NCBI RefSeq assembly: GCF_000156235.1
Contig: NZ_DS996814.1
Location: 119,528-183,527, forward strand
Length of the DNA stretch: 64,000 nucleotides
Reading direction: 5' to 3'
DNA from: Pseudovibrio sp000156235
Lineage (GTDB): Bacteria; Pseudomonadota; Alphaproteobacteria; Rhizobiales; Stappiaceae
Position numbers and translations under genes: made by a program
Shown: piece by piece, positions 35,896 to 45,358 of the stretch
Layout of the letters: each line of letters starts with the position of its first letter
How positions within the stretch are numbered: position 1 is the first letter of the stretch
Notes under the pieces: model-generated
Databases searched by the model: none
What the model was told of the DNA's origin: nothing
The model's input: only the letters and a program-made list of their open reading frames with translations

Positions 35896-37158
35896 ATGAG
35901 CCTGCTGGCAGATTTGCTTTCTACCCTTTTTGATCGTCGTTATGTTTTTATGGGCAAGCGGGATGAACGTCCCCTTACCGAGCTTTGCAATGCCTTGATG
36001 AGCAGTCAGGGAGATGTTTCCGGCGCTGCCATCGCCCACGAGATTCTGGATGGCTACGCGACAACGGATACTGAGGGGAAACGGGCGTTTTTTGAGTTTC
36101 TGAACAGCGAGATGGATATAGATCCTGACCAGCTGGAAAGCGTTGTTTCCTCCTATAAAACAGAGCGGACAGAAGCGAACTATCGCAAGTTGGTGGAGGC
36201 TGCGGAGCCGAAGCGGCAGGAGCTGGCGCGGCGTCTTAATCAGGTGCCCGGAGCGACTCATCAGCTGGTGCATATGCGCAAGGATTTGCTCGGCTTCATA
36301 AAAGACAAACCGAATCTAGCCCGTACAGACGTGGACTTCCGGCATCTGTTTAACTCGTGGTTCAACCGGGGTTTTCTGGTGTTGCGGCCCATCAGTTGGG
36401 ATAGCCCAGCGCAGATTTTGGAGAAGATCATCGCCTATGAAGCGGTGCATGCCATTGATAGTTGGGATGATTTACGCCGCCGCCTGCAGCCGGAAGACCG
36501 GCGCTGCTTTGCGTTCTTCCATCCTTCCCTTCCGGATGAACCGCTGATCTTTGTGGAAGTGGCGCTGACCAAGGGCGTCCCTTCCTCCATTCAGGGTGTA
36601 CTTGCTGAGGAGCGGGATATTGTACCGGTTGATGAGGTTGATACGGCAGTCTTCTACTCGATCTCCAACTGTCAGAGCGGACTGGCGGGCGTTTCCTTTG
36701 GTAACTCGTTGATCAAGCAGGTGGTTCAGGATCTTTCACGAGAGCTGAGCCAGTTGAAGACGTTTGTCACACTGTCGCCTCTGCCGACCTTCTGTAAGTG
36801 GGCCAAAGAGCAGGAGATCGACATTCCGCAGGACGATGCAGCATTGAAGGAGCTGGCGGCCTACTACCTTCTTGAAGGCAAGCGCAGAGGGGATATGCCT
36901 TATGACCCAGTGGCGCGGTTCCACCTTTACAACGGTGCGCTGGTGCATGATGTGCATGTTGGTGCGGACACCTCAGAGAATGGCAAGAAGCAGTCGGCGG
37001 GTGTGATGGTGAACTATCTGTATGATCTACAGAAGATCTCGCAGAACCACGAAGTCTTTGCAAATAAAAAGGAAATCGTGGCATCCAAGCGGGTTCAGGC
37101 GCTGGCGAAAGCTGGTGTGGTGCCGGCATCCTCCCAACCGAAGAGCGATGTAGCCTAA
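35896..37158 (+). CDS. Malonyl-CoA decarboxylase
   Basis: This 420-aa enzyme decarboxylates malonyl-CoA to acetyl-CoA. It has the helical N-terminal domain and the GNAT-like catalytic domain, with the conserved YSISNCQSGLAGVSFGNSLIKQVV block and the histidine-bearing FHLYNGALVHDVHVGADTSENGKKQSAG in outline near the C-terminus. Length fits bacterial MatA-type enzymes. I chose the ATG at 35896 because the upstream TTG-initiated stretch lacks homology. No malonyl-CoA synthetase or transporter is adjacent, so it may modulate fatty-acid synthesis rather than malonate use. Confidence 0.9.
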   Translation: MSLLADLLSTLFDRRYVFMGKRDERPLTELCNALMSSQGDVSGAAIAHEILDGYATTDTEGKRAFFEFLNSEMDIDPDQLESVVSSYKTERTEANYRKLVEAAEPKRQELARRLNQVPGATHQLVHMRKDLLGFIKDKPNLARTDVDFRHLFNSWFNRGFLVLRPISWDSPAQILEKIIAYEAVHAIDSWDDLRRRLQPEDRRCFAFFHPSLPDEPLIFVEVALTKGVPSSIQGVLAEERDIVPVDEVDTAVFYSISNCQSGLAGVSFGNSLIKQVVQDLSRELSQLKTFVTLSPLPTFCKWAKEQEIDIPQDDAALKELAAYYLLEGKRRGDMPYDPVARFHLYNGALVHDVHVGADTSENGKKQSAGVMVNYLYDLQKISQNHEVFANKKEIVASKRVQALAKAGVVPASSQPKSDVA

Positions 37159-38693
37159 CCCGTGATCCGCCGGAGAGCTTTGTTCAGAGGAGCCAATCTG
37201 CGCGGCATGGGCAGGTAGACCTCCTCGAACAGTTGTTTGTAGAGCTCAACGGTTTTTGGGTCTGGCTCAAACACCTCGTTCTGGCGCGTCATAGCTTGCA
37301 TGGCCTGCGTGAAATCTGGGTGGATGCCAGCGCCGACGCTCGCTGCGATGGCAGCGCCCAAACCTGCGGTCTCAAAAGTGTGCGGGCGCTCTGTTGGCAG
37401 GCCGAAGATGTCAGCGGTGATCTGCATGATGGCGTCTGATTGAGAGCCGCCGCCAGAGACGCGTAAGACCTTGATCTTCTCACCACTTTTACGCTCAATC
37501 CGCTTCAGACCGCGGCGCAATTCCAGCGTAATGCCTTCGATGATAGCGCGGTAGATGTGGCCTCTGGTGTGAACATCTCCAAAGCCGATGATGGCGCCTT
37601 TCACAGGCGTGGAACGGCCATTGTCGCGGCCCCATTTGGGCAGCAGTGTCAGGCCATGCGACCCGGGTGGTGTGCTGTTGAGCAGGTCGTCGAAGAAGAC
37701 TTCCACCGGGCTGCCGATCTCACGGGCTTTTTCCTGCTCCGGGTGGCCGAACTCTTCCTTGAACCAGTTGACCATCCAGTAGCCGAGAATGACTGAGGCT
37801 TCCGGCGTAAACATGCGAGGGATACCGCCTGCATAGGCTGGCAAGGGGCGCTCGACCTCGAAGTATTTTCTGGAATGAATGGTTGCGGTTGCGCGGGTGC
37901 CGTAGCTGAGGCAGCCGACGGAGGCGTCTACGGCACCGCAGCCAACAACTTCGCAGGCTTTGTCTGCGGCAGCTGAGATGACGGGTAATCCTTCCGGCAA
38001 GCCGGTGTGCTGGGCGGCTTCTTCGCTGACGTAACCGATTGGTTTGCCGGGCTCGATCAGCTCTGGTAACTGACTGCGTTTGAAAGCAAAAAGCTCCCAG
38101 AGGAAATGGTTGGCATTGGCCCATTGCTGCTTTTTGTAGTCGAAGGGGATGTAGCCAACCTGCGCGCCGGTGGAGTCGCGAAACAGGTCTGTCAGCTTGT
38201 AATTGAGGTAGCCAGAAACCTGCAGGAACTTGTAGGTCTTCTTCCAGATTCCGGGCTGGTTTACAGCGATCCAGTTGACCTCACACTCGCTGCGCACGCT
38301 TTTGATAGAGCGAGATAGGCCAGCAACGCCGAAGATGGTCTTCCAGAGCCATGGGAGCGGCTTTTGCTGGTCCTCGATGCGTTCGTCCATCCATGTGATG
38401 GCAGGGCGCAGAGGGATGCCGCGTTCATCGACAGCAATCTGAGTGCCGCGTTGTGTGGTCACGCTCATGGCTTTGACGGCGGCGGGGTCTGCTCCTCTGT
38501 CCCACAGTTCACGGCAGCAGCGGCCCAGCAACTCCCACAGAATGACCGGGTCAATCTCCGACCAGCCGGGATTATCGCTTCGGTAATCCGTGATCGGTTT
38601 TTGCACTTTGGAGATCAACGTGCCATCTGGTGCAAAGAGCAAGGCGCGGATGCTTTGGCTACCGCAATCGATGGCGAGGAGTGTTTCCGTCAT
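37155..38693 (-). CDS. FGGY-family carbohydrate kinase
   Basis: This 512-aa kinase starts with the phosphate-binding LLAIDCGSQSIRALLFAPDG and ends with the FGGY C-terminal block VLRVSGGGSQSDAIMQITADIFGLPTERP in outline. Members phosphorylate glycerol, xylulose, ribulose or similar polyols. Coupling to a GlpD-like dehydrogenase gene (4-bp overlap with the preceding stop) favours a glycerol or related triol substrate, but it is divergent from classical GlpK. It is the last gene of the minus-strand operon and overlaps the convergent malonyl-CoA decarboxylase stop. Confidence 0.85.
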   Translation of the reverse strand: MTETLLAIDCGSQSIRALLFAPDGTLISKVQKPITDYRSDNPGWSEIDPVILWELLGRCCRELWDRGADPAAVKAMSVTTQRGTQIAVDERGIPLRPAITWMDERIEDQQKPLPWLWKTIFGVAGLSRSIKSVRSECEVNWIAVNQPGIWKKTYKFLQVSGYLNYKLTDLFRDSTGAQVGYIPFDYKKQQWANANHFLWELFAFKRSQLPELIEPGKPIGYVSEEAAQHTGLPEGLPVISAAADKACEVVGCGAVDASVGCLSYGTRATATIHSRKYFEVERPLPAYAGGIPRMFTPEASVILGYWMVNWFKEEFGHPEQEKAREIGSPVEVFFDDLLNSTPPGSHGLTLLPKWGRDNGRSTPVKGAIIGFGDVHTRGHIYRAIIEGITLELRRGLKRIERKSGEKIKVLRVSGGGSQSDAIMQITADIFGLPTERPHTFETAGLGAAIAASVGAGIHPDFTQAMQAMTRQNEVFEPDPKTVELYKQLFEEVYLPMPRRLAPLNKALRRITG

Positions 38694-40348
38694 CCTGCCA
38701 CCACCTCATGCACCGCTTCCAGCTGCTGTGGTGCCTGTGTCGATGGCAAGCTGTAGTGATCCCGCCAAATTTGCTGGTATCGCGACCACTCATTCCGCCA
38801 TTTGTCCATGGACCACCCCAGTTTATCTCTCAGCCGCGTTTCCAGCTCTTGTGCTAGTGCGGCTCCGCCCTCTTCCAACACTAAGCCAATTCGCGTGCGG
38901 CGCAAAAGGAGATCGTCCAAATGCACGACTTCTTCATGAATTATCGCCCACTCCAGTTCTGCCCATAGGCGATTGCTGCCACAGATGAGAGAGAAATCTG
39001 CCTTGGATGTCGCTGCGATAAGTGCTGGCAAATCAGAGCCATAGTAGCCTTTGAGCCGGTTCAGTTCTGCTTCTGGTAGATCAGCGAAAAAGGCATCGTC
39101 AACGGTCTCCCCTTCAGGAGTGAACACATAGTCACTTGCCGCTGAGGTGTCGGGAGCCTTGAGGTATTCCGCGCAGGCTTCCAGCACCTGTCCCGCCATC
39201 ACGCGGAAGGTGGTGAGTTTTCCGCCTGTGACGGTGATGGTGCCGTTGTCATCCCAAACAACATGATCACGCTTGGCTTTTGAGGGATGCAGCTCTTTCG
39301 GGTCCACACCTTCATTGCCCACGATAGGTCGGACACCGGACCATGTGGAGATGATGTCCTCCTCTGAGAGCTTGGCTCCGGGGAAGTTGTGGTTGGCACC
39401 TTTCAGAAGATAGGCGACTTCTTCTGGCGTGATTGCAGCTTCCAGATCAAGCTTTTCTGAGTGATCCAGATCCGTTGTGCCGATCACAGTACGGCCCTGC
39501 CATGGGTAGATGAAGACGCCGCGCTTGTCCTGCGGGTGCAGATAGGTCAGACACTGGTGCACCGGCATACGCCATGAGGGCACAATGATATGGCTACCCC
39601 GTAAAGGCCGGATGCGTTTGTCCTGACCAAGCTGTGCGCGCAGTTCATCGGCCCACACGCCGGTTGCATTGACCACGGTTTTGGTTGAGATAGCAAAGAC
39701 TTCGCGGGTTTCCTGATCCTGTACCTCAAGGACTTTTGGGCCCTCTCCCTCACTGTGGATCATCTTTACAGCAGCGTAGTTGAGCGTGGTGGCTCCGCTT
39801 TTTCTGGCATCAGCGAGAACACGCAGCACAAGACGGCTGTCGTCTGTGAGAGCATCGGTGTATTGGGCGGAGCCGAGCAGACCTTCCTCATTGAGGCCCG
39901 GCAGTGCAGCAATGGTCTGATCGCGGTCCAGATACTTGTGGTCCCGCTTTTTGGCGAAGTAGCCGTAGATGTTGAGGAGAACGGAGAAGGCCCGACGGGT
40001 TGGAAACTGCTTTTCGCGGAAGGGAAAGAGGTAGCTCATGGGCTCAATGAGACCGGGGGCTTCCTTCAGCAGTTTTTCGCGCTCGCGTACGGATTCACGC
40101 GCCAATCTGAACTCTCCCTGAGACAGATATCGAAGACCACCATGAACCATTTTGGAGGAGCGGCTGGAGGTGCCCCACGCATAGTCTTTTTGTTCCAGAA
40201 GCAGCACATCAAGGCCAGCTCTGGCGGCCATTAACGCGACACCGGCACCAGTGATGCCACCACCGACAACCACCATGTCCCAAGGTTTGCTACGTTCTGT
40301 CACAGATGCCAGCTTTTCCTGTCGGCTCACTTGCCTCATATTCCCCAT
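38690..40348 (-). CDS. FAD-dependent glycerol-3-phosphate dehydrogenase (GlpD-like)
   Basis: This 552-aa flavoprotein has the FAD motif VVGGGITGAGVALMAARAG and the GlpD block YAWGTSSRSSKMVHGGLRYL, followed by the C-terminal DAO_C-like domain. It oxidises glycerol-3-phosphate to dihydroxyacetone phosphate at the membrane, passing electrons to quinone. GGAGGGAGCA precedes the ATG at 40348. The gene lies between the alkyl-DHAP-synthase-like oxidase and the FGGY kinase in one operon. An alkylglycerol phosphate substrate is conceivable. Confidence 0.88.
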   Translation of the reverse strand: MGNMRQVSRQEKLASVTERSKPWDMVVVGGGITGAGVALMAARAGLDVLLLEQKDYAWGTSSRSSKMVHGGLRYLSQGEFRLARESVREREKLLKEAPGLIEPMSYLFPFREKQFPTRRAFSVLLNIYGYFAKKRDHKYLDRDQTIAALPGLNEEGLLGSAQYTDALTDDSRLVLRVLADARKSGATTLNYAAVKMIHSEGEGPKVLEVQDQETREVFAISTKTVVNATGVWADELRAQLGQDKRIRPLRGSHIIVPSWRMPVHQCLTYLHPQDKRGVFIYPWQGRTVIGTTDLDHSEKLDLEAAITPEEVAYLLKGANHNFPGAKLSEEDIISTWSGVRPIVGNEGVDPKELHPSKAKRDHVVWDDNGTITVTGGKLTTFRVMAGQVLEACAEYLKAPDTSAASDYVFTPEGETVDDAFFADLPEAELNRLKGYYGSDLPALIAATSKADFSLICGSNRLWAELEWAIIHEEVVHLDDLLLRRTRIGLVLEEGGAALAQELETRLRDKLGWSMDKWRNEWSRYQQIWRDHYSLPSTQAPQQLEAVHEVVAG

Positions 40349-40372
40349 TGCTCCCTCCTCTTGTTTTGAGAG

Positions 40373-41998
40373 CTACGCAGGTTCGGTGTTGCTTGCTGTT
40401 TCTGAAGCGATCAGAACGCCCGGATTCATGCGCTGATCCGGGTCGAAGTTCTTGCTCAGGGCCTTCAGGGCGCTCATGCCCAACTCGCCTTTTTCCGCTG
40501 GCAGATAGGGTGCATGGTCACGACCTACGCCGTGTTGGTGACTGATGGTTCCACCATGAGCAACCACAGTTTCTGAGGCCTCTTTTTTGATGATCTTCCA
40601 GCGCTCCAATGTCTCTTCATAGGAACTGGCAACCGGGAACAGATAGGTGGTGTAAGCGCTGGAGCCCTGCGGGTAGACGTGAGACAAGTGCGTGAAGGCA
40701 AACACCGGAATGCCCTGCTCTTTCAATGCGCTGGTGACTTTCTGCTCAATCACATTGATGTACGGGCGCAAGGCTGACCAATCCATGGCGGTCTCGAAGG
40801 TGTCGACGCCAACGCCATGCTCCCACAATGGATGGCGCAGGTATGGGCCTTTGAAGCGACCTTCCTTCCATTTGTCACCCAGCATCTTAGAGAGGATGCG
40901 CTTTGCCCCGTGCTGTTTGAGATAAGCGGTTGCTAGCTTTTGGTTGGCGGCAACCTGCTTCTTTGAGCCCGTCAGGCCAAAGGTGAGCATGCACTTCTGA
41001 TCTGTCAGGCCCTTCAGTTTGAAAAGCATATTGAGCTTGGAAAGCTTCTTTTCCGGCACGGCCAGTTTCAGGCTGACGTCGGTTTCCGTGGCATTGCTCA
41101 GGCGCATCATGGAGAGCGGAATGCGGCCTTGTGTAATGGCCTGAACGGCGGCCACTCCGCTTTCCCAATCCGGCATGAAGACCGTGTAAAACTGCTCCGT
41201 CTCCGCCAACGGCGTCACGCGCAGTTTTACTTCTGTGAGGATGCCAAGAGTGCCTTCAGAACCGAGGACCATTTCTCGCAGATCAGGACCAGCTGAGGAG
41301 GCTGGAAGGCTTGGGATTTCCAGCGTGCCTTTTGGAGTTTCCAGTGAGCCGCCAGCAAAGAGCTGCTCGATACGCCCGTAGCGCAAGGATTGCTGGCCGG
41401 AGGAGCGCGTGACCACCCATCCACCTGCCGTGGAGAGTTCAAAGCTTTGCGGGAAGTGGCCGAGGGTATAACCGATGGCCGCCAGTTGGGCTTCCAGATC
41501 TGGTCCGCGCACGCCTGCCCCGAAGGTGGCGATCTGGCTTTCCTTGTCGAAGTCCAGCAGGCGGTTCATGCGGGTGAGCGCAACAGTAATCTGCGGCTTC
41601 TCACTGACGGGACATGCCAGATGGCCTGCAACGGAAGTTCCACCACCATAGGGAACGAGGATGACATCCTGATCCGCTGCCCATGCCATGAGGTCGCGCA
41701 CTTGCTGAGAGGTTTCAGGGAATGCCACTGCATCCGGAATGTTCTCAAACGCACCGCTGCGCATTTGCAGCCAGTCAGGAAAACTCTGGCCTGCTGCATG
41801 TCTGATGCGGGTCTCAGAAGACGTGTCCAGTAAGGGATGATCGGGCGCGCGAGAAGGAGGAACGCGTTCAATTGCCTCTTGCAAGCTGGCATCCGGTAGA
41901 GGCTTGGTTTCGCCTAAAAGCTCTGCAATCAAGGCTTTAGCAAAATCTGCCAGCTCCGCCTGGTGCGTGTCATCGCCCCAACCGTTCCATCTTCTCAT
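40373..41998 (-). CDS. FAD-binding oxidase, alkyldihydroxyacetonephosphate synthase (AGPS)-like
   Basis: This 541-aa protein is of the vanillyl-alcohol-oxidase/FAD-linked oxidase superfamily. It carries the FAD pyrophosphate loop VPYGGGTSVAG, then STAGGWVVTRSSGQQSLRYG, and a C-terminal SHQHGVGRDHAPYL histidine block. These three resemble alkylglycerone-phosphate synthase (the ether-lipid-forming enzyme) more than lactate/glycolate oxidases. AGPS swaps the acyl group of acyl-DHAP for a fatty alcohol. In bacteria such proteins next to GlpD may also be dehydrogenases; the reaction is inferred. It is the first gene of the operon with GlpD-like and FGGY kinase genes. Confidence 0.75.
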   Translation of the reverse strand: MRRWNGWGDDTHQAELADFAKALIAELLGETKPLPDASLQEAIERVPPSRAPDHPLLDTSSETRIRHAAGQSFPDWLQMRSGAFENIPDAVAFPETSQQVRDLMAWAADQDVILVPYGGGTSVAGHLACPVSEKPQITVALTRMNRLLDFDKESQIATFGAGVRGPDLEAQLAAIGYTLGHFPQSFELSTAGGWVVTRSSGQQSLRYGRIEQLFAGGSLETPKGTLEIPSLPASSAGPDLREMVLGSEGTLGILTEVKLRVTPLAETEQFYTVFMPDWESGVAAVQAITQGRIPLSMMRLSNATETDVSLKLAVPEKKLSKLNMLFKLKGLTDQKCMLTFGLTGSKKQVAANQKLATAYLKQHGAKRILSKMLGDKWKEGRFKGPYLRHPLWEHGVGVDTFETAMDWSALRPYINVIEQKVTSALKEQGIPVFAFTHLSHVYPQGSSAYTTYLFPVASSYEETLERWKIIKKEASETVVAHGGTISHQHGVGRDHAPYLPAEKGELGMSALKALSKNFDPDQRMNPGVLIASETASNTEPA

Positions 41999-42058
41999 CT
42001 TTGTCGCTCCCCCACACGTATAAACTGTGCTGCGTGACGCATGCTACACAGAGTTTAC

Positions 42059-42075
42059 GCATAGGGAAACTATGC
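42059..42075. promoter_or_regulatory. Palindrome upstream of the AGPS-like operon
   Basis: GCATAG-GGAAA-CTATGC is a 6-bp perfect inverted repeat 60 bp upstream of the operon start and just after the pncB stop. It has no T-tract, so it is more likely an operator than a terminator. Confidence 0.35.
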
Positions 42076-42113
42076 AATTGGATTATTTTAAGCGCTGGCT
42101 AATACAGGCGGGG

Positions 42114-43406
42114 TCAGACAAGGACCTTCTGGCGCTTTTGCTCTCCCACCCCGAAAACACGCTTGTAGCGGTCGATTTCTTCCCGTGGGCCCATGGCCTT
42201 GTTGGGGTTATCGGAGAGTTTCACCGTTGGTTTGCCATTCACTGAGACGGCTTTACAGACAAGAGAGAACGGTGCCAAGGCATCGTCAGGCACAAGGCCG
42301 CGGAAGTCGTTGGTGAGCATCGTGCCCCAACCGAAGCTGCAGCGCACGCGTCCGTGGAATTTCCGCTGCAAGTGAGCAATCATGTCTTCATCGAGACCAT
42401 CTGAGAAGATCACGCGCTTTCTGGTTGGGTCCTCGCCGCAAGCTTCCCACCATTTGATGGCTGCTTCTGCGCCTTTGACGGGATCGCCGCTGTCAATGCG
42501 AATACCAGTCCAGGAGGATAGCCAGCTTGGTGCGCGTTCCAGAAAGCCTTCTGTGCCATAGGTATCCGGCAGGATGATACGAAGGTTGCCGTCGTGCTCT
42601 TCCTGCCAGTCTTTGAGAACCTGAAACGGCGCTTCAGCCAGTTCTTCATCAGTTTCTGCCAGAGCGGAGTAGACCATTGGCAGCTCATGGGCGTTGGTGC
42701 CGATGGCTTCCACTTCGCGGCGCATGGCGATCAGGCAGTTGGAGGTGCCGACAAACTTCTTGCCGAGGCCTTCCATCATGGCCTGTACGCACCAGTCCTG
42801 CCACAGGAATGAGTGGCGGCGGCGCGTGCCGAAGTCTGCCAGAGACAGGTCATCGATCTTGCGCAGGCATTCGACCTTTTCCCAGAGCTTGGTCATGGCG
42901 CGAGCGTAAAGAACCTGCAGCTCGAACCGGCCCATGTTTTTCAGCACAGCACGGGAGCGCAGCTCCATGAGGACAGCCAGAGCCGGGACTTCCCAGAGCA
43001 TGACAGCAGGCCAGTCACCTTCGAAGGTCAGCTCGTACTGGTCGTCTTTGACTTCCAGATGATAAGGCGGCAGGCGGAGGTTTTCGAACCACTCCACGAA
43101 CTCAGCGCGGAACATGGAGCGTTTGCCGTAGAACATGTTGCCGCGCAGCCATGTGCTCTCACCACGAGACAGGGAGAGCGTGCGGATGTGATCCAGCTGA
43201 TCGCGGAGTTCCTTCTCATCAATGAGCTTTGCCAGCGGGATGTGCTGCGCGCGGTTGATGAGGCTGAAGGTGACCTGTGTGTTCGGCTTGTTCAGAAACA
43301 CCGACTGCGCCATGAGCAGCTTGTAAAAATCGGTATCGATCAGAGAACGAACAATCGGGTCGATCTTCCAATTGTGATTATAAACGCGGGAGGCAATATC
43401 GATCAT
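42114..43406 (-). CDS. pncB: Nicotinate phosphoribosyltransferase
   Basis: This 430-aa enzyme of the NAD salvage pathway converts nicotinate and PRPP to nicotinate mononucleotide. Visible blocks are DTDFYKLLMAQSVF near the N-terminus, FGTRRRHSFLWQDW, FVGTSNCLIAMRREVEAIGTNAHELP (in outline, with the active-site histidine region) and RIDSGDP with the phosphate site VIFSDGLDEDMI. Length is typical. The start overlaps the stop of pncA (ATGA), so the two consecutive salvage enzymes are translationally coupled. Confidence 0.95.
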   Translation of the reverse strand: MIDIASRVYNHNWKIDPIVRSLIDTDFYKLLMAQSVFLNKPNTQVTFSLINRAQHIPLAKLIDEKELRDQLDHIRTLSLSRGESTWLRGNMFYGKRSMFRAEFVEWFENLRLPPYHLEVKDDQYELTFEGDWPAVMLWEVPALAVLMELRSRAVLKNMGRFELQVLYARAMTKLWEKVECLRKIDDLSLADFGTRRRHSFLWQDWCVQAMMEGLGKKFVGTSNCLIAMRREVEAIGTNAHELPMVYSALAETDEELAEAPFQVLKDWQEEHDGNLRIILPDTYGTEGFLERAPSWLSSWTGIRIDSGDPVKGAEAAIKWWEACGEDPTRKRVIFSDGLDEDMIAHLQRKFHGRVRCSFGWGTMLTNDFRGLVPDDALAPFSLVCKAVSVNGKPTVKLSDNPNKAMGPREEIDRYKRVFGVGEQKRQKVLV

Positions 43407-44029
43407 TGTGCAACCATCTCGCCGGAAAACTTGACGCCGTGGCTTTGCATTTCGTCCATGGCCTCTTTGAGGGACCCATTCAGGTCAATCGCTCGGCAGG
43501 CATCCAGATGGACGATAACGTTGAAGCCCTGCTTGGCCGCATCGACCGCTGAAAAGCGCACGCAGAAATCAGTCGCCAGACCAACCATGTGCAGCGTGTC
43601 GACACCGCGCTCGCGCAGGTAGCCTGAGAGGCCTGTTGAGGTGGTGTGGTCGTTTTCGAAGAATGCTGAGTAGCTGTCGATGTGCGGGCGGAAGCCTTTG
43701 CGGACGACAAGGTCGGCACCGTCGGTTTTCAGGTCTTTGTGGAACGCAGCGCCCTGGGTGCCCTGCACGCAGTGACTAGGCCAGAGGACTTGCGGGCCAT
43801 ACGGCATTTCGGTCATTTCGTAGGGCTGTTTGCCCTCGTGATTGTCCGCGAAGGACTTATGGTCCTGCGGGTGCCAGTCCTGGGTGAGGACTTTGACGGC
43901 AAACTCATTTTGCAGCTCATTGACAAGGGGGACGATCTGCTCGCCATGTTCAACAGCCAGAGCTCCGCCCGAACAGAAATCGTTCTGAATATCAATCATA
44001 ATCAGAGCTTCGTTGGTCGGTCGTGTCAT
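43403..44029 (-). CDS. pncA: Nicotinamidase
   Basis: This 208-aa isochorismatase-fold enzyme hydrolyses nicotinamide to nicotinate and ammonia. The catalytic Asp is in IMIDIQNDFCSGG, the metal-ligand block is DWHPQDHKSF, and the catalytic Cys is in GLATDFCVRFSAVDA. I chose ATG 44029 with AGGAAAC upstream; the open frame extends to 44101 without homology. It is first in the pncA-pncB pair and supplies nicotinate to PncB. Confidence 0.93.
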   Translation of the reverse strand: MTRPTNEALIMIDIQNDFCSGGALAVEHGEQIVPLVNELQNEFAVKVLTQDWHPQDHKSFADNHEGKQPYEMTEMPYGPQVLWPSHCVQGTQGAAFHKDLKTDGADLVVRKGFRPHIDSYSAFFENDHTTSTGLSGYLRERGVDTLHMVGLATDFCVRFSAVDAAKQGFNVIVHLDACRAIDLNGSLKEAMDEMQSHGVKFSGEMVAQ

Positions 44030-44263
44030 AGTTGTTTCCTGTAGGCGTTGAGAGGTCCTGTCTAAGTTCGCAAAGCAAAATGCGAGGACGTGTAGATACA
44101 CCGAAGTGGCCAGCGCGAAATATTGCGATAATCTCCGCCAAACTCAAGCAAAATATGCGGGATTAAGCAGCAACCAGAGGTAAAATCTATAATTTGTGCA
44201 CTGTGTGTCTTAGCCGCCTTACTTCAAGGGCAGCTTTGTGCACAAGTGGCTGGCGTACCTACG

Positions 44264-45322
44264 TCAGGATTGCTGTTTCCAGAAGGCAAACTGGAAGCCA
44301 ACAACCAGCTGGCGCAGTCCGATTGCAGCCCCTGCGATGATGGAGAGCATCACGACGGGTGCGCTGACGGCGAGAGTGGAGAAGGCGGAGATGCCCTGCC
44401 CGATTGTGCAGCCCAGAGCAATCACACCGCCCGTGCCCATCAGGAATCCGCCGAGGATCTGGCGGCGGAGTTCGCGTGGGTCATCGCAGGCTTCCCATCT
44501 GAAGTGGCCTTTGATGAGAGAGCCGAGGAACGCGCCGCTGAGGACGCCGACGACAGAGCCAACGGCGAAGGACAGGCCACCACCGGATGCTGTCATGAGA
44601 TACATGAGGGTATCGCCCACCGGGACCGTAAAGGAATGGCTGGCGACGCGGATTTCCTCAAAGCTTTCCTCAAACAGATAGCTGGTTGCGACCCAGCCGA
44701 GGAGGATCGCGAAGGCGACGGCCAGGGAGGAAATGATGGCGCGGGGGCTCTTGAGGAACTCTTTGCTGCCGATGGCGAGAAGGGCAATGGCCCCTGCGAT
44801 CACAAGGGCGATGGTAAGTTCGGAGAGGGCCAGCTTTTCTGCCAGAACGTGGGCGATGCCGGTGGTGCTGGCTTCTGCGGTCTCAACCGGAAACAGGAGG
44901 ACACGCAGGTAGGCTGTTGGTCCGCCGACGGCCATGGCCGCTGAGATGGCGATGACCAGTGAGAGCACGAAGTAGCGCATATCACCGCCGCCAAGACGAG
45001 CCAAAGCGCCATACCCGCAGGAGCCAGCCATGGCCATGCCGTAGCCGAACATCAGGCCGCCGACGATGCATGCCAGCGGGTTCCAGCTTTGGGTGAGATA
45101 TATGGTTTGGTCCAGTGCGATCAGGCCCTGATCTGCCAGCAGGAATGTGGATGCGATAGAGATTGCAATGGCAAAGGCCCACATGCGCATGCGCAGCCAT
45201 TCTTTGCCGTAGAGTGCGTCTTCAATTGCGCCAAGTGTGCAAAAACGGCCCAGACGTGCAGCAAGGCCAAGCAGAACGCCACCCGCAAGGCCTGCGAGTG
45301 CCGCCAGAATATCCTCGGACAT
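44264..45322 (-). CDS. soxT: YeeE/YedE-family sulfur transporter (SoxT-like)
   Basis: This 352-aa membrane protein has about nine hydrophobic segments and two YeeE/YedE repeats, each with the Cys-containing motif: SCGYGALARLGGGDMRYF in the first half and LGCTIGQGISAFSTLA in the second. The family conducts thiosulfate or other sulfur species. Placement directly after soxR matches soxT of Paracoccus-type clusters. The ATG at 45322 has GGGAGGG in place. It probably imports or exports a sulfur intermediate linked to the SoxR signal. Confidence 0.85.
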   Translation of the reverse strand: MSEDILAALAGLAGGVLLGLAARLGRFCTLGAIEDALYGKEWLRMRMWAFAIAISIASTFLLADQGLIALDQTIYLTQSWNPLACIVGGLMFGYGMAMAGSCGYGALARLGGGDMRYFVLSLVIAISAAMAVGGPTAYLRVLLFPVETAEASTTGIAHVLAEKLALSELTIALVIAGAIALLAIGSKEFLKSPRAIISSLAVAFAILLGWVATSYLFEESFEEIRVASHSFTVPVGDTLMYLMTASGGGLSFAVGSVVGVLSGAFLGSLIKGHFRWEACDDPRELRRQILGGFLMGTGGVIALGCTIGQGISAFSTLAVSAPVVMLSIIAGAAIGLRQLVVGFQFAFWKQQS

Positions 45323-45358
45323 TTGATCCCTCCCAAGACCAAAACACCGGAGCTTCAA

